Below are positions 19,306-29,059 of a stretch of DNA of 64,000 bases, piece by piece. The first letter of the stretch is position 1. Each line of letters starts with the position of its first letter. A program made the translations under genes and the position numbers. The stretch spans positions 1-64,000 of the forward strand of contig NZ_JXAK01000021.1 in NCBI RefSeq assembly GCF_000829455.1. Reading direction: 5' to 3'. The notes beneath the pieces were generated by a model. That model saw only the letters and a program-made list of their open reading frames with translations, made no database searches and had not been told where the DNA came from. The stretch comes from Gordoniibacillus kamchatkensis. GTDB taxonomy: Bacteria; Bacillota; Bacilli; Paenibacillales; NBRC-103111.

Positions 19306-20264
19306 AGTCCTTTTCCCCCGGCCTTCCGGCTTACAAAATTAGATAGCAGCAGCATGACGAGGGCAATGACCGATTCAAACAGGCCCACCGCAGCGGCGTA
19401 GCTGTAATTGGTTTCGAGCAGACCTTTTCGGTACACATATGTCGAAAAAACATCGCCGACCTCATAAGTCATCGGGTTGTACAGAAGCAGCACTTTCTCG
19501 TAACCGACGCGGAACATCGCGCCGGATTTGAGGATGAACATGATCAGGATCGTCGGCATGATGCCGGGCAATGTGATATGCCGCATCATCTGCAATCGTG
19601 TGGCTCCGTCGACCTTCGCCGCTTCATAAAGCGTAGGGTCGATACCGGCGATGGCCGCCAAATAAATAATGGCTTCGTAGCCCATAGTTTGCCAGATCGT
19701 TACGAGTACATAGATGGTCCGGAACCATTCCGGCATGGTGAGGAAGTACTTCGGCGCAAATCCGAGCTGCTTCAAGACTTCGTTGACTACCCCGTGTGTC
19801 GGTGACAAGAAATCGATAATCATGCTGCTCACAATGACGACGGACAGGAAAGAAGGAAGATAGCTGAACGTTTGCACGGTCTTTTTGAATGCGGCTCTCC
19901 TGACCTCGTTCAGCAAAATGGCGAACAGGATCGGAAACGGGAACCCCCACAGCAAGGTAAAGAGCCCCAGCAGGAACGTATTTTTAAACAATACCCAAAA
20001 ATCCGGGCTATCGAAAAATCGCCTGAAATGTTCGAAACCAACCCACTCGCTGCCCCACACGCCTTGATAAACGCTGTAATCCTTAAACGCGATAATCAAG
20101 CCGTATAACGGCCCGTAACGGAACAACACATAAAAAATCATGCAAGGAATAAACAGAATAAGGAGCTGCCGGTCCTTTTTGATATGGCTTGCCATTTTGG
20201 CCAACCCGGAACGAGGAACCCGCCCTGTCTGCCGGTGTAAAACATCCGGATGTATCGTTCCCAT
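19299..20264 (-). CDS. LplB-type ABC sugar permease
   Basis: Inner-membrane subunit of 321 residues. ATG at 20264 has AGGGGG eight bases upstream; the in-frame TTG at 20270 is too close to it. The sequence IPCMIFYVLFRYGPLYGLIIAFKDY is the LplB N-terminal signature. The EAA loop is YEAAKVDGATRLQMMRHITLP. This is the same family as the intron-interrupted gene at 97-194, so it shows what the missing part there should look like. Confidence 0.9.
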   Translation of the reverse strand: MGTIHPDVLHRQTGRVPRSGLAKMASHIKKDRQLLILFIPCMIFYVLFRYGPLYGLIIAFKDYSVYQGVWGSEWVGFEHFRRFFDSPDFWVLFKNTFLLGLFTLLWGFPFPILFAILLNEVRRAAFKKTVQTFSYLPSFLSVVIVSSMIIDFLSPTHGVVNEVLKQLGFAPKYFLTMPEWFRTIYVLVTIWQTMGYEAIIYLAAIAGIDPTLYEAAKVDGATRLQMMRHITLPGIMPTILIMFILKSGAMFRVGYEKVLLLYNPMTYEVGDVFSTYVYRKGLLETNYSYAAAVGLFESVIALVMLLLSNFVSRKAGGKGLW

Positions 20265-20337
20265 TGCCAATTCCCCCTAGATCAGGACCGGTCCCCGGAC
20301 GCTTCCGCAGCCGGGGATGCCGGTTAAGGTGCACTTG

Positions 20338-21954
20338 TTATTTTGCCGCGTCAAAACGCTTCTGGGCCGCGTTGAACGTATCGATATATTTCGATGCGCC
20401 CAATTTTTCCACGTTTTGCACCCAATCTTTCCACTGGGCGTCCCCGTAATCTTTTTTGATGACATACTTCGCACTGAATTCGTTGGCGGCCTTTACCAGA
20501 GTCGTACGCACGTCCGCCTGCACTTTGATTTCATCGTTCGTAAATTTCAGCACCGGATCGGCAGGCTCGAATCTTTTGCCGCTCAGCATTTTGTCCTGCG
20601 CTTCTTTCTCTTTTTCCGTGAAGTTATAGTATACGCTTCGGTGGTCCGGTTTCAGGTACATGCCTTCCATCCAAAGTCCGTACTTTTTATCAAGCGCTGT
20701 GATATCGACAGTCGGCACATCCTTGAGCTCCGGATAAACGGGTTTCCCGTTCTCCATTTTGAAAGTCTGGCCCTCGACTCCCATGGTGACAAGTTCCGCG
20801 CCGGACGGGCTGGTCAAGTAATCCAGCAGCTTGAGGGCGATGTCTTTATTTTTGTTGTTTGCCACCGTGATCCCGAAATTATCGATTCTCGGCAAGGTGG
20901 TGATGCGGCCGGTCGGGCCGATCGGGTTGCCGTACCGCAAGTTGTAGTTCGGATTTTGGGTTTTCACCTGGTTGGCGAACAAATCCAGCCTGCCGATCCA
21001 GTCCCAAGTGACAAAAGCTTTGTCATTCGTCATTTTAGCCGTCCACGACGCGTCGGTGTCCGTAATAAATTCGGGGTCGAGCAGCCCTTCGTTATACAGC
21101 TTTTTCAAATAATCCAGCTCGTCCTTGTATTCCTGCTGGGTATATTGAAGCTTCCAGGTCTTGTCTTTTTCGTCGTAGAAAGCCGGCGAGCTGGCTCCGC
21201 CGATTCCCCAGCCATAGGCCAGATTGGTGAAGATCGCTTCCTTTGTTTTGCTGGCGAACGGGTACGATTGCGGATAAGCTTCCTTGACCTTTTTCAGATC
21301 CTGATAAAACTCGTCCGGACCGTTCCACTCTTTAAGGCCAAGCTTATCCCAAATGTCTTTCCGGTACAGGATGCCGTGGTTGACGTCGCGCTGAAGGTTG
21401 TAAATCGGCCACGTGTACAAGTTGCCTTTATCGTCCGTCCACGACTTCATGATCCAGTTATTGTCTTTATTGTCGACATAGAGCTTTTTAAAATTGGGCA
21501 ATTCACCAAGATGGGCATTGATCGGCTCGAGCGCTCCCTGGCCGCCCATCTTGTTCAGTTCGGCGAGCGGCAAGCCGTGGAAAATGTCCGGGAGTTTGCC
21601 GGAGGCCACCACAACTTTCAATTTATCCTGGAAGCTGGCTGACGGGTACGCCTGGAGTTCAAGATGGATGCCTGTCCGCTTTTCAATTTCTTTCACGATC
21701 ATCGAATCGTTCGGATTCGGGTTCTCGCTCACGAGCATCCAGGTCAGCGTCGTCGGCTTATCAACGATCGGAAGCTTGATTCCCCCTGTGTCCCCGTAAT
21801 TGGGGGCCGCGGCCCCGGCTGGCGCGCTGCTCGCCGGCGGCGAGGGTGTGCCCGGCGCAGTTTCGCTCTGCTGCTTGGCGCCGCCGCTGCATCCTGCGAC
21901 AAGCGAAGCCGAGAGCGTGAAGACGGATGCCAAAGTCCATAACCTTCGTGCCAT
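20338..21954 (-). CDS. LplA-type sugar-binding lipoprotein
   Basis: Predicted extracellular ligand-binding subunit, 538 residues. The start at 21954 is set by GGGAGG eight bases upstream and by the signal peptide MARRLWTLASVFTLSASLVAGC (first 20 residues shown in outline; lipobox VAGC, Cys22). Earlier in-frame codons lack signal character. A Pro/Ala/Ser linker follows, then TTLTWMLVSENPNPNDSMI and a large two-lobed domain typical of LplA (about 500-560 residues). It is the first gene of the minus operon 21954-15088. The ligand is probably an oligosaccharide; identity unknown. Confidence 0.88.
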   Translation of the reverse strand: MARRLWTLASVFTLSASLVAGCSGGAKQQSETAPGTPSPPASSAPAGAAAPNYGDTGGIKLPIVDKPTTLTWMLVSENPNPNDSMIVKEIEKRTGIHLELQAYPSASFQDKLKVVVASGKLPDIFHGLPLAELNKMGGQGALEPINAHLGELPNFKKLYVDNKDNNWIMKSWTDDKGNLYTWPIYNLQRDVNHGILYRKDIWDKLGLKEWNGPDEFYQDLKKVKEAYPQSYPFASKTKEAIFTNLAYGWGIGGASSPAFYDEKDKTWKLQYTQQEYKDELDYLKKLYNEGLLDPEFITDTDASWTAKMTNDKAFVTWDWIGRLDLFANQVKTQNPNYNLRYGNPIGPTGRITTLPRIDNFGITVANNKNKDIALKLLDYLTSPSGAELVTMGVEGQTFKMENGKPVYPELKDVPTVDITALDKKYGLWMEGMYLKPDHRSVYYNFTEKEKEAQDKMLSGKRFEPADPVLKFTNDEIKVQADVRTTLVKAANEFSAKYVIKKDYGDAQWKDWVQNVEKLGASKYIDTFNAAQKRFDAAK

Positions 21955-22034
21955 TTCTTTTTCCTCCCTTAATGTTGTGTGGCCATTTTCCCTCTTGTGA
22001 AATCGGAACATGGGATTCCGAAGCTTCGGTTTTT

Positions 22035-22079
22035 ATATTAGGCGCACTCCTTCCACACTGTAAATAAAGCGTTTTCGCA
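22035..22079 (-). promoter_or_regulatory. Promoter and cre-like site of the LplA operon
   Basis: Minus-strand TTTACA (22059-22064), an 18-bp spacer and TAATAT (22035-22040). Directly upstream, 22065-22078 reads CGAAAACGCTTTAT, 11 of 14 positions to TGAAAACGCTTTCA and touching the -35. Carbon-catabolite control by CcpA is inferred. Confidence 0.45.
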
Positions 22080-22127
22080 ATCGCGACAACTTGCGTTCAA
22101 GTGTTTGAGCCAAGTCGAAAAACCCTT

Positions 22128-22424
22128 ATTTTCCGGCATTTTACCCGATATGGAAAATGATAAAGAGGTGGAAAATAGTAAAATGCATTCCCGCATTTCC
22201 TGCCCGGACGTTCAAGCGGAAGCGTATGCACGGGATGGTTGCATTGCTGGCCGTGGTATACGCTTAATCCGGCTGATCCGCTCGTTAAGTGAAAATCGCC
22301 AAAGCGGTGCGCGAGAACGTCCATTCCATGTACCGTTAACGAAGATAAAGTTCAACGTGCCGGCCCTTTGCAGTCCATTCACTTGGCAGTTATTTTTCGC
22401 CATTTTATCATTTTCCACCTCGCG
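22128..22424. promoter_or_regulatory. Divergent intergenic region with repeated TGGAAAAT elements
   Basis: The 698-bp gap between 21954 and 22653 has no convincing gene. TGGAAAAT followed by two bases and TAAA occurs at 22151-22164 and, with one more A, from 22169; the two are direct repeats 18 bp apart. A third copy lies inverted at 22404-22417. A looser GGAAAATAA lies inverted near 22128-22136. The tandem spacing of nearly two helical turns resembles paired AraC-type half sites, so binding by the operon's own AraC sensor (16089-18356) is inferred. Confidence 0.4.
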
Positions 22425-22513
22425 CCTCCCCTTACGGCGCAAGCGTTTTCCACCCGTTTCCCATTCCCGCGGACAACAAATCCGGACGAAGCGAAATTGC
22501 TAAATATTCACAA

Positions 22514-22533
22514 TTGCAAGCGCTTTATATAAT
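22514..22533 (+). promoter_or_regulatory. Candidate -10 and cre-like site before the large exoprotein
   Basis: TATAAT at 22528-22533 overlaps the end of TGCAAGCGCTTTAT, a partial cre match with a perfect AAGCGCTT core. No clear -35 is seen. A strong GGAAAGGAGG at 22551-22560 lies in the leader, far from the chosen start. Confidence 0.3.
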
Positions 22534-22652
22534 TAAAAATGTTCGTTACCGGAAAGGAGGCGAAGCAGTTCACGGAAGCCGAATGTCCGTCAAGCGAAAT
22601 TCGATGCCGCTTCATCCAATCAATCGTTCCAGACGCGAATGGAGGATGCCTC

Positions 22653-25600
22653 GTGAAACAGTTCATTCGAGAAAATCGACCGCTATTTTTGCTGCTTGGC
22701 TTATTGCTTCTTTTTTCTTCTATCGTTCCTGCAGGAAGCGCTTTTGCAGCCGGAGACCCTGTTCCCCAATACGAGTCCGTTCCTGTCAGCTTGAACAACC
22801 CCGGATTTGAAGACGTTTCGGGCGGCAAAGCCGTCGGATGGTCGTACTGGACCTCCGGTTACCTTTACGGCATGTCTGTCAGCGACACGGTTTACAAGGA
22901 AGGCTCCCATAGCTTGAAGCTGGATGTGTTGCCGAACAAAACGATGGGCGTGGAAAGCGCCAAGGTGGATGTCGTGCCGGGCCAGCGCTACCGTGTAACG
23001 ACGAGCGTTTATTCCGATACATACGACCCTGCGCTTACAAGTTCCATGGTCCGCATTTGGCTGCGATTTTATAACGACGGGGCCCAGGTAAAGGACTTCG
23101 GCGTAAACGTACCTAATTCGAATCTTCCGCAAGGGCAATGGACGGATTTAACCGTCGAGGGAGTAGCACCCGCTAACGCCAATAAAGCAACCGTTCTTTT
23201 TTATGCGGATAAAGCCAGCGCATTCTCCGCGTATTTCGATAATGTCAGGATGGTGCAGCTCGTCCCGGTCGCGCCAGGCGGGCGGACGCTGCAAAACGGA
23301 GGGTTTGAAGCTCCCTCCACGGACGCGGGCATTCCCGGCTGGAAGCCTTATCCCGACACTTTGCCCGCTGGTTACTCCGTGTCTCTGTCTACGGAGCAAT
23401 CATTCGAAGGAACGAACAGCGTTCGCATCGACGACGGAGGAGCGTCGTCTGTGGGCCTGATCAGCTCGCCTATAGACGTCGTTGCCGGAAGAGGTTACTC
23501 GGCCTCCGTAATGGCTTACATCAGTTCGAGGGGCGTAAGCGCGCCTCCCGGTTCCGGAGGAGTAAGCTTATATTTGAAATATTACGATTCGGCCGATAAT
23601 GAGGTAGGCTCTTTCGCCAAAAGCGCAAAGTCGCCTGTAGACGGATGGGTCCCCCTAAGGGTAGAAGCTGTGGCACCTGTCAATGCTTCGTATGCCAAGC
23701 TTTGGCTTTACTCCTCGACCGGCACTGTAGGCACCTCTTACTATGACAATGCAAAGTTTGAAGAAGTCGCCATGTTAACGCTTCCTTACGAATATGCGCA
23801 ACCGGTTTCCTTGGGCGACGCGACCGTGGTGGCGAAAAACGGAGGCGCGGCAGTTGGGAACGGTGAAGTTTATTTCGGTGCCACCGGCGCGCCTGCCACC
23901 TTCTATGCCGTCGACGCTTTCACGGGCCAAGTCCATTTTTCCGCGCCGATGCCCGGGTCGGATACCGTATGGGCCGTAACCGTCGGTTCGGACGGCAACG
24001 CCTACGTATCCGGAATGTTGACCGGCATTCTGTATCGATACAATCCGGCCCAGAAAAAACTGGAGAATCTCGGCGTGAACCCGTCCAACAAAGTCGTATG
24101 GGACTTGGACGCTTCGTCCGACGGTAAAATTTACGGTTCCACGTACCCGAATTCCAAAGCGTTCGTTTACGATATTGCCGCGGCGCAATTTACGGATTTG
24201 GGCACCATCCTTCAGGGGCAGGATTATGCCCGGGGAGGGGGCGTCACGGATAAATACTTCTATGTGGGGACCGGACCGATAGCCCATTTGTTCCGCATTG
24301 ACCGCAGCACCGGAGAGAAGACGGAAATCCAGCTCTCCATTACCGGAACGGACAATTTTGTGTCCAACGTTTGGTCGTACGGAGGCCGGTTGTTCGTTGC
24401 GTACGGAACTTCCCTGCTTGTTCTTGACGAAAAGGATTACAGCGAACTGAAGAAAATCAGCTGGGACAGCGCCTTGGCCTTCGACGGAAGAATTTCTCCG
24501 CCTTCACCCTATAATCCGAATCTCATTTACTACCGGAATAAAACGACCGCCGAGCTGTGGTCCTATGATATATCCAGCAATGAGGTAGCGCCGGTGACCC
24601 CTGCTGTGAAGCTGTTTACTTCGGGGGTTACGGGGCTGAATTGGCAGAAGCTGCCGGACGGCCCGAATGCAGGGAGAGACGTTCTCGTCATGTTGTCCAA
24701 TAATGTGGAACTGGCCATATACGATCCTGTCGACAACACCGTCACCCTGAAACCTACAGATGTCGCGAAAAGCGGCATTCTGATACAAAGCTTGGAAGCC
24801 GGTCCCGGCAACAAGCTTGTGATGGGCGGATACACGGCGGCGATGAGCATGTATGATTTGACAAAGGGTGCATTTGAACATCAGGAGGCGGAGCCTTCCC
24901 AAATTGAAGGAATGGGCTCTTTAAACGGAAAAATGTATTGGGGAACGTATGGAGGAGCCGTCATTTACCGTTACGACCCCGAAAAGCCGTTCGAACTGCG
25001 GAAAAATCCCGGAATCGTCTACGACATCGGAGATGATCAGGACCGTCCGTTTGGGTTCGATTCGGGCGACGGGAAGCTGTTTATCGGTACCGTTCCCGAT
25101 TACGGTCATCTGGGCGGCGCCCTGACGATCTTTGATGAAGAGAAGAACACCTGGAATACGTATCGCAACCTCATCCAGAATCAGAGCATCATCGGCGTTG
25201 CCTACCACAACGGCAAAGTATACGGGGGATCGAGCCTATCGGGAGGACTTGGCATCAATCCCACGGAAACCGAAGCTAAGATGTTCGAGTTTGACGTGGC
25301 TACGGCGACAAAAACGGCGGAATTCAAGCCGAACGTACCCGGATTCGGAACCCCGAAAATGATCGGCGACCTGAAAATGGGTCCAGACAACCTGCTTTGG
25401 GGAATCATGTGGGGGCTTACGGCCGACGGTCAGAACGGATACGCCTTATTCGCCATGAATCCCGACACCAAGCAGGTCGTCAAAAGCCGAATCCAGTATA
25501 CGGGCGACACCGGAAGCACCTGGCGGCCTTTCTATCTTCGCTGGGGAAGCGACGGGCTGCTGTATACGACAATCGGCAGGCAGTTGATCGCCTTCGATCC

Positions 25601-26774
25601 GAATACGCTGGCAGCCAGGCAATTGGTGAACGGCTCCGTGTCGCTGATGACCCTAGGACCGGACGGCAGCATTTACTACGCCCTGGACGCAAAATTGATG
25701 AAAATGACCCCGCGGATGACATCGGCTTCACTCTCGGCGGGGCAGACAGAGCTTACGAAAGGCCAGCAAACGGACCTTACGGTATCCCTGCAGCTGGTCA
25801 ATAACAAAATCGCCAACTCGGCCGGCACGGAAATTAGCTACACCGTCAGCGATCCTTCCGTTGTGCAGGTGGAAAACGGAAAAGTAGTCGCATTAAAGTC
25901 GGGAACGGCGTCCATATCGGCTACGGTCAAACAGGATACCGCCGTAAAAACGACGAATACGATTACCGTCACCGTTGTCGATAAAGTTCCTCCGGTAACC
26001 CGGGCAACTTTGGATACGAACGGAGCGCAGCCGGTAAACGGTTGGTATACCGTGCCTGCAACTGTATATTTATCGGCCGAAGATGACGATTCGGGCGTGC
26101 AGCTTACGGAGTTCCGGGTCAATGACGGAGCTTGGGAGCCTTACGGGCAAGGGATCGTGTTTGACCAAGACGGGAGCTACACTCTCGAATACAGAAGCAC
26201 CGACCGTGCCGGCAACCGGGAAGACAGCAAATTCCTGAATGTGAAAATTGACCGTACCGCACCGGTGATCTCGCCGCCTTCAACGCTCACGTTCCTGCAA
26301 ACCGATCCTATTCAGCCGGTATTCCAAATTACGGACGCCGCAAGCGGAGTAAATGAAATAACGGCGAATTTGGACGGTGCGTCGGCAGCTTATCCGTTAC
26401 AACTGCCGCCGGTTCAATTATCCGTAGGTGACCATGCCCTCCATATACGCGCTACGGATCATGCGGGCAACGTAAGCGAGGCTGATTTTACGCTGAAGGT
26501 GACAATCGATCTTAGCCATTTTGCCGACCTGATTTTGGACTGGGCTGAGCAGACAACCGACCACGGGTTTTCGCAAAGTATGCTCACCAAAGTTCAAAAC
26601 GATCTGAAAGCAGCCGATAACCATTCGAATCCGAACAGCGATCGCGTCGTTGTCAACGTATTGAACGCACTGGAGAATGAAGTTCAGGCGCAATCCGGCA
26701 AAAAAATGCCGCAACACTTTGCCGCTCTTCTGCTGCAGGACATTCAATATTTGAGGAACCAATACAGTCAATAA
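22653..26774 (+). CDS. Large secreted beta-propeller protein with CBM-like, Big_2, Ig-like and FIMAH-like modules
   Basis: 1,373 residues from GTG at 22653, which has GGAGGATG just upstream and starts the signal peptide MKQFIRENRPLFLLLG, cleaved near SAFAAG. Earlier in-frame codons read as a leader. Two carbohydrate-binding-like jelly rolls open with NPGFEDVSG (about 48-200) and NGGFEAPS (about 215-370). A beta-propeller of repeated G-x-x-Y-x-Y strands spans about 373-1020. A Big_2-like domain (about 1026-1110, VALKSGTASISATV), two Ig-like domains with YRSTDRAGNRE and HATDHAGN type motifs, and a C-terminal helical FIMAH-like domain (about 1284-1373) follow. No cell-wall sorting motif is visible. 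It may bind or lyse polysaccharide; no catalytic residues were identified. Confidence 0.8.
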   Translation: MKQFIRENRPLFLLLGLLLLFSSIVPAGSAFAAGDPVPQYESVPVSLNNPGFEDVSGGKAVGWSYWTSGYLYGMSVSDTVYKEGSHSLKLDVLPNKTMGVESAKVDVVPGQRYRVTTSVYSDTYDPALTSSMVRIWLRFYNDGAQVKDFGVNVPNSNLPQGQWTDLTVEGVAPANANKATVLFYADKASAFSAYFDNVRMVQLVPVAPGGRTLQNGGFEAPSTDAGIPGWKPYPDTLPAGYSVSLSTEQSFEGTNSVRIDDGGASSVGLISSPIDVVAGRGYSASVMAYISSRGVSAPPGSGGVSLYLKYYDSADNEVGSFAKSAKSPVDGWVPLRVEAVAPVNASYAKLWLYSSTGTVGTSYYDNAKFEEVAMLTLPYEYAQPVSLGDATVVAKNGGAAVGNGEVYFGATGAPATFYAVDAFTGQVHFSAPMPGSDTVWAVTVGSDGNAYVSGMLTGILYRYNPAQKKLENLGVNPSNKVVWDLDASSDGKIYGSTYPNSKAFVYDIAAAQFTDLGTILQGQDYARGGGVTDKYFYVGTGPIAHLFRIDRSTGEKTEIQLSITGTDNFVSNVWSYGGRLFVAYGTSLLVLDEKDYSELKKISWDSALAFDGRISPPSPYNPNLIYYRNKTTAELWSYDISSNEVAPVTPAVKLFTSGVTGLNWQKLPDGPNAGRDVLVMLSNNVELAIYDPVDNTVTLKPTDVAKSGILIQSLEAGPGNKLVMGGYTAAMSMYDLTKGAFEHQEAEPSQIEGMGSLNGKMYWGTYGGAVIYRYDPEKPFELRKNPGIVYDIGDDQDRPFGFDSGDGKLFIGTVPDYGHLGGALTIFDEEKNTWNTYRNLIQNQSIIGVAYHNGKVYGGSSLSGGLGINPTETEAKMFEFDVATATKTAEFKPNVPGFGTPKMIGDLKMGPDNLLWGIMWGLTADGQNGYALFAMNPDTKQVVKSRIQYTGDTGSTWRPFYLRWGSDGLLYTTIGRQLIAFDPNTLAARQLVNGSVSLMTLGPDGSIYYALDAKLMKMTPRMTSASLSAGQTELTKGQQTDLTVSLQLVNNKIANSAGTEISYTVSDPSVVQVENGKVVALKSGTASISATVKQDTAVKTTNTITVTVVDKVPPVTRATLDTNGAQPVNGWYTVPATVYLSAEDDDSGVQLTEFRVNDGAWEPYGQGIVFDQDGSYTLEYRSTDRAGNREDSKFLNVKIDRTAPVISPPSTLTFLQTDPIQPVFQITDAASGVNEITANLDGASAAYPLQLPPVQLSVGDHALHIRATDHAGNVSEADFTLKVTIDLSHFADLILDWAEQTTDHGFSQSMLTKVQNDLKAADNHSNPNSDRVVVNVLNALENEVQAQSGKKMPQHFAALLLQDIQYLRNQYSQ

Positions 26775-26784
26775 AGATGTAATA

Positions 26785-26822
26785 AACAGCTGCCCCGTTA
26801 ATTCTAGGGGGCAGCTGTTTTT
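26785..26822. terminator. Bidirectional terminator between convergent genes
   Basis: AACAGCTGCCCC and GGGGCAGCTGTT form a 12-bp perfect stem around an 11-base loop. T-rich sequence follows on the plus strand and A/T-rich sequence on the other. It serves the exoprotein gene and the AraC-GyrI gene, whose stop begins at 26823. Confidence 0.85.
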
Positions 26823-27695
26823 TCAGCCAGAATATCGCCTTGCGTTTGCGTTATTTTTCACAATGGGAATCCATGCTTCGCAGCGATAGCCTTCCTCTTG
26901 AGCATTTCCCGACAAGTACATTTCGATTTCGGGCAAACCGGCGTGCTCATAATCGGTGGCCGGGAACCAAACCTGGTAAATTTTGCGGAACGTATTTTGA
27001 ATGGCGTCGGGAAGCGGCCCGATAGAAGGGAAAATGGCCCAGGTGGAAGACGGTATCGTTTGCATGGCCAACCCGTCCGCCATGGAAGCGGCATCTGCTT
27101 CTCTGGCGATCATGTATGTAAATTGTTCATCGAAATTCATTGTTACGCCAAGGAATGGCGTATCCGTTTCCAGGGAACTTAACTTGGCAAAAGTGCCGTC
27201 CAACCGGCACTCGCCCCAAAACCACTGCCGGGTGCGGCCTTCATTCCCGCATACGAGCTCGGCAGCTTTGCCGACGACTGTAAACGCTTCCTTTTCCACG
27301 ATGTAATAATCCACTTCATCGCTTCCCAGCGTGGGGAGCTGAAACGAAACACGGGGAAACGCTTTTAAAGGAACGCCCGTTTGGCGGGCTTCCGACGGAA
27401 CAACGCCGTGGATTTTACGGAACGCCTTGCAGAACGACTCCGGCGAATCATAGCCGTATTTCAACGCGACATCAACTACTTTCGCCGAGGATACGGCCAA
27501 TTCTTGCGCGGCTAACGTCAACTTGCGCTTTCGCACGTATTCGCCCAGCGTTATTCCGGTCCACATATGAAACATCCGTTGAAAATGAAAGGTGGAGGAA
27601 TGCGCGGCCTTCGCAATTGTCTCGACATTCAGCGATTCTTCCATATGGCTTTCGATAAACTCCAGAGCGTCTTCCATTCGTTTCAGCCAATCCAA
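26823..27695 (-). CDS. AraC family regulator with GyrI-like effector-binding domain
   Basis: 290 residues with a TTG start at 27695, supported by GAGGTG nine bases upstream; no ATG exists in this frame nearby. The AraC double HTH occupies residues 1-105 (AKAAHSSTFHFQRMFHMWTG and YGYDSPESFCKAFRKIHG). Residues 125-285 form a GyrI/Rob-type small-molecule domain, including PDAIQNTFRKIYQVWFPATDYEHAGLPEIEMY. Such proteins (Rob, BmrR-like) respond to hydrophobic drugs or lipids. It is divergent from the SGNH lipoprotein gene, a possible target. Confidence 0.88.
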   Translation of the reverse strand: MDWLKRMEDALEFIESHMEESLNVETIAKAAHSSTFHFQRMFHMWTGITLGEYVRKRKLTLAAQELAVSSAKVVDVALKYGYDSPESFCKAFRKIHGVVPSEARQTGVPLKAFPRVSFQLPTLGSDEVDYYIVEKEAFTVVGKAAELVCGNEGRTRQWFWGECRLDGTFAKLSSLETDTPFLGVTMNFDEQFTYMIAREADAASMADGLAMQTIPSSTWAIFPSIGPLPDAIQNTFRKIYQVWFPATDYEHAGLPEIEMYLSGNAQEEGYRCEAWIPIVKNNANARRYSG

Positions 27696-27824
27696 GCCCC
27701 ATCACCTCAAATTCATTATACATGTCGCAACCTCTGCGGAAAAAGCATAAAAAGACAGGATCGTTCCCGCTACCGTTGATAAAATTTGATTGAACATAAG
27801 GAATCATACGATGAGGTGATCGGA

Positions 27825-28928
27825 ATGAACGTTATACGGAACAGGAAAAAAACGCTATGTAAAGTCGGTATCTCGTGCTGCATTGCTGCATCGCTCCTTG
27901 CTGGTTGCCAGTACAAAGCCCAACCCGGAGCGCAGAACAGCAGCCCCGCCCAAAACCAGATCGCAGAGAAACGGCTGATTGAAGCGACCAGCCCCGAATG
28001 GCTTTACACGAACGGAAGCTGGAACAAAGTGAACGTATCGGGCTGGGGCGACGTAATGAGAAGCGAAGAACAGTACGGAAGCCGCGCCCAAATCGAAACG
28101 GACAGTCCGCTGGCCATTCTTAAGCAGCGTGGCATCGGCGGCAATGTGATCGTTACTGTAGACGGCAAAGAGGCTGTCAATCGCGGACTGGGCACAACCG
28201 GGGAAGCGGAGGAAATTCCTATACTCAGCAACAGCACGGGATGGCATCACATCGAGATTATTTTCTCCAACCGCACTAGTGAAATCGACGGAATATTGAT
28301 CAGCAAAAATGCCAAGGCCAGGAAGCCCGAATACAACAAGAAGAAATTGGTCGTGATCGGCCACAGTTATGCAGAAGGATATAATGCGAGCAATTTTGCC
28401 TTACGGTCATTTACAGCGTTAGTTGGCGACATCCTCGGCTTGGAAAGCATCAATAAAGGCATCGGCAGAACGGACATCAACGTAGCCGTCGGCGCTGCGA
28501 AAAACAGCGGATTGGACAGAGTCCAGACTGACGTGATCGGCTTGAAGCCCGATTATGTTCTCTCCGTCTTCGGTTACAACGTCTTGAGCGATATTAGTGT
28601 TGGCAGAATGACGCATAAACAGTATCAAGACGATTATACGAAGTTCATAAAAGCGATAAATGATGCATTGCCGCAGACGCACGTTTTTGCAAGCGGAATT
28701 GCTTCCGTACCGGGCAGGCCCGATGAAAGCCTAAAGCCGGTAAACGACGATATTAAAAACGCTTGCGCCAGTGCTTCGAACTGCACGTTCATTGACTTGG
28801 CCGGCAAGCTTAACCAGAGCAACTATGACAAATATATCGCATATGACGGAATCCACCCGAACGATGCAGGACATAAATTCCTGGCGGAACAATATGCGAA
28901 GGTCATGTCGGAGGTTATCAAAAAATAA
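27825..28928 (+). CDS. SGNH/GDSL-type esterase lipoprotein
   Basis: 367 residues from ATG at 27825, which has GAGGTGATCGG upstream. The lipoprotein signal ends SLLAGC (Cys28). Residues about 50-165 form a beta-rich domain like the N-terminal domain of CE2-type esterases. The hydrolase domain follows with VIGHSYAEGYN (nucleophile Ser block), the block with VFGYN, and DGIHPNDAGH (Asp/His block). It probably deacetylates a carbohydrate at the cell surface. It stands alone and is divergent from the AraC-GyrI regulator. Confidence 0.8.
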   Translation: MNVIRNRKKTLCKVGISCCIAASLLAGCQYKAQPGAQNSSPAQNQIAEKRLIEATSPEWLYTNGSWNKVNVSGWGDVMRSEEQYGSRAQIETDSPLAILKQRGIGGNVIVTVDGKEAVNRGLGTTGEAEEIPILSNSTGWHHIEIIFSNRTSEIDGILISKNAKARKPEYNKKKLVVIGHSYAEGYNASNFALRSFTALVGDILGLESINKGIGRTDINVAVGAAKNSGLDRVQTDVIGLKPDYVLSVFGYNVLSDISVGRMTHKQYQDDYTKFIKAINDALPQTHVFASGIASVPGRPDESLKPVNDDIKNACASASNCTFIDLAGKLNQSNYDKYIAYDGIHPNDAGHKFLAEQYAKVMSEVIKK

Positions 28929-29059
28929 AAAGCCGCATTTCAGCAATCTACAAGAAATCGACACATGGATAACATAGTAAAGTGGATGTAAGACGAGATT
29001 TACCCACGCGCTCGAAGAAATCAATTGTGGGCTAATCTCAAAGTTAGGAGGTTAGTTGA

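Noticed and set aside
22105-22503. 132-codon plus-strand frame and an opposing 75-codon frame in the divergent region
   Set aside because: No ribosome site or family, and the region is dominated by repeated regulatory-type elements.
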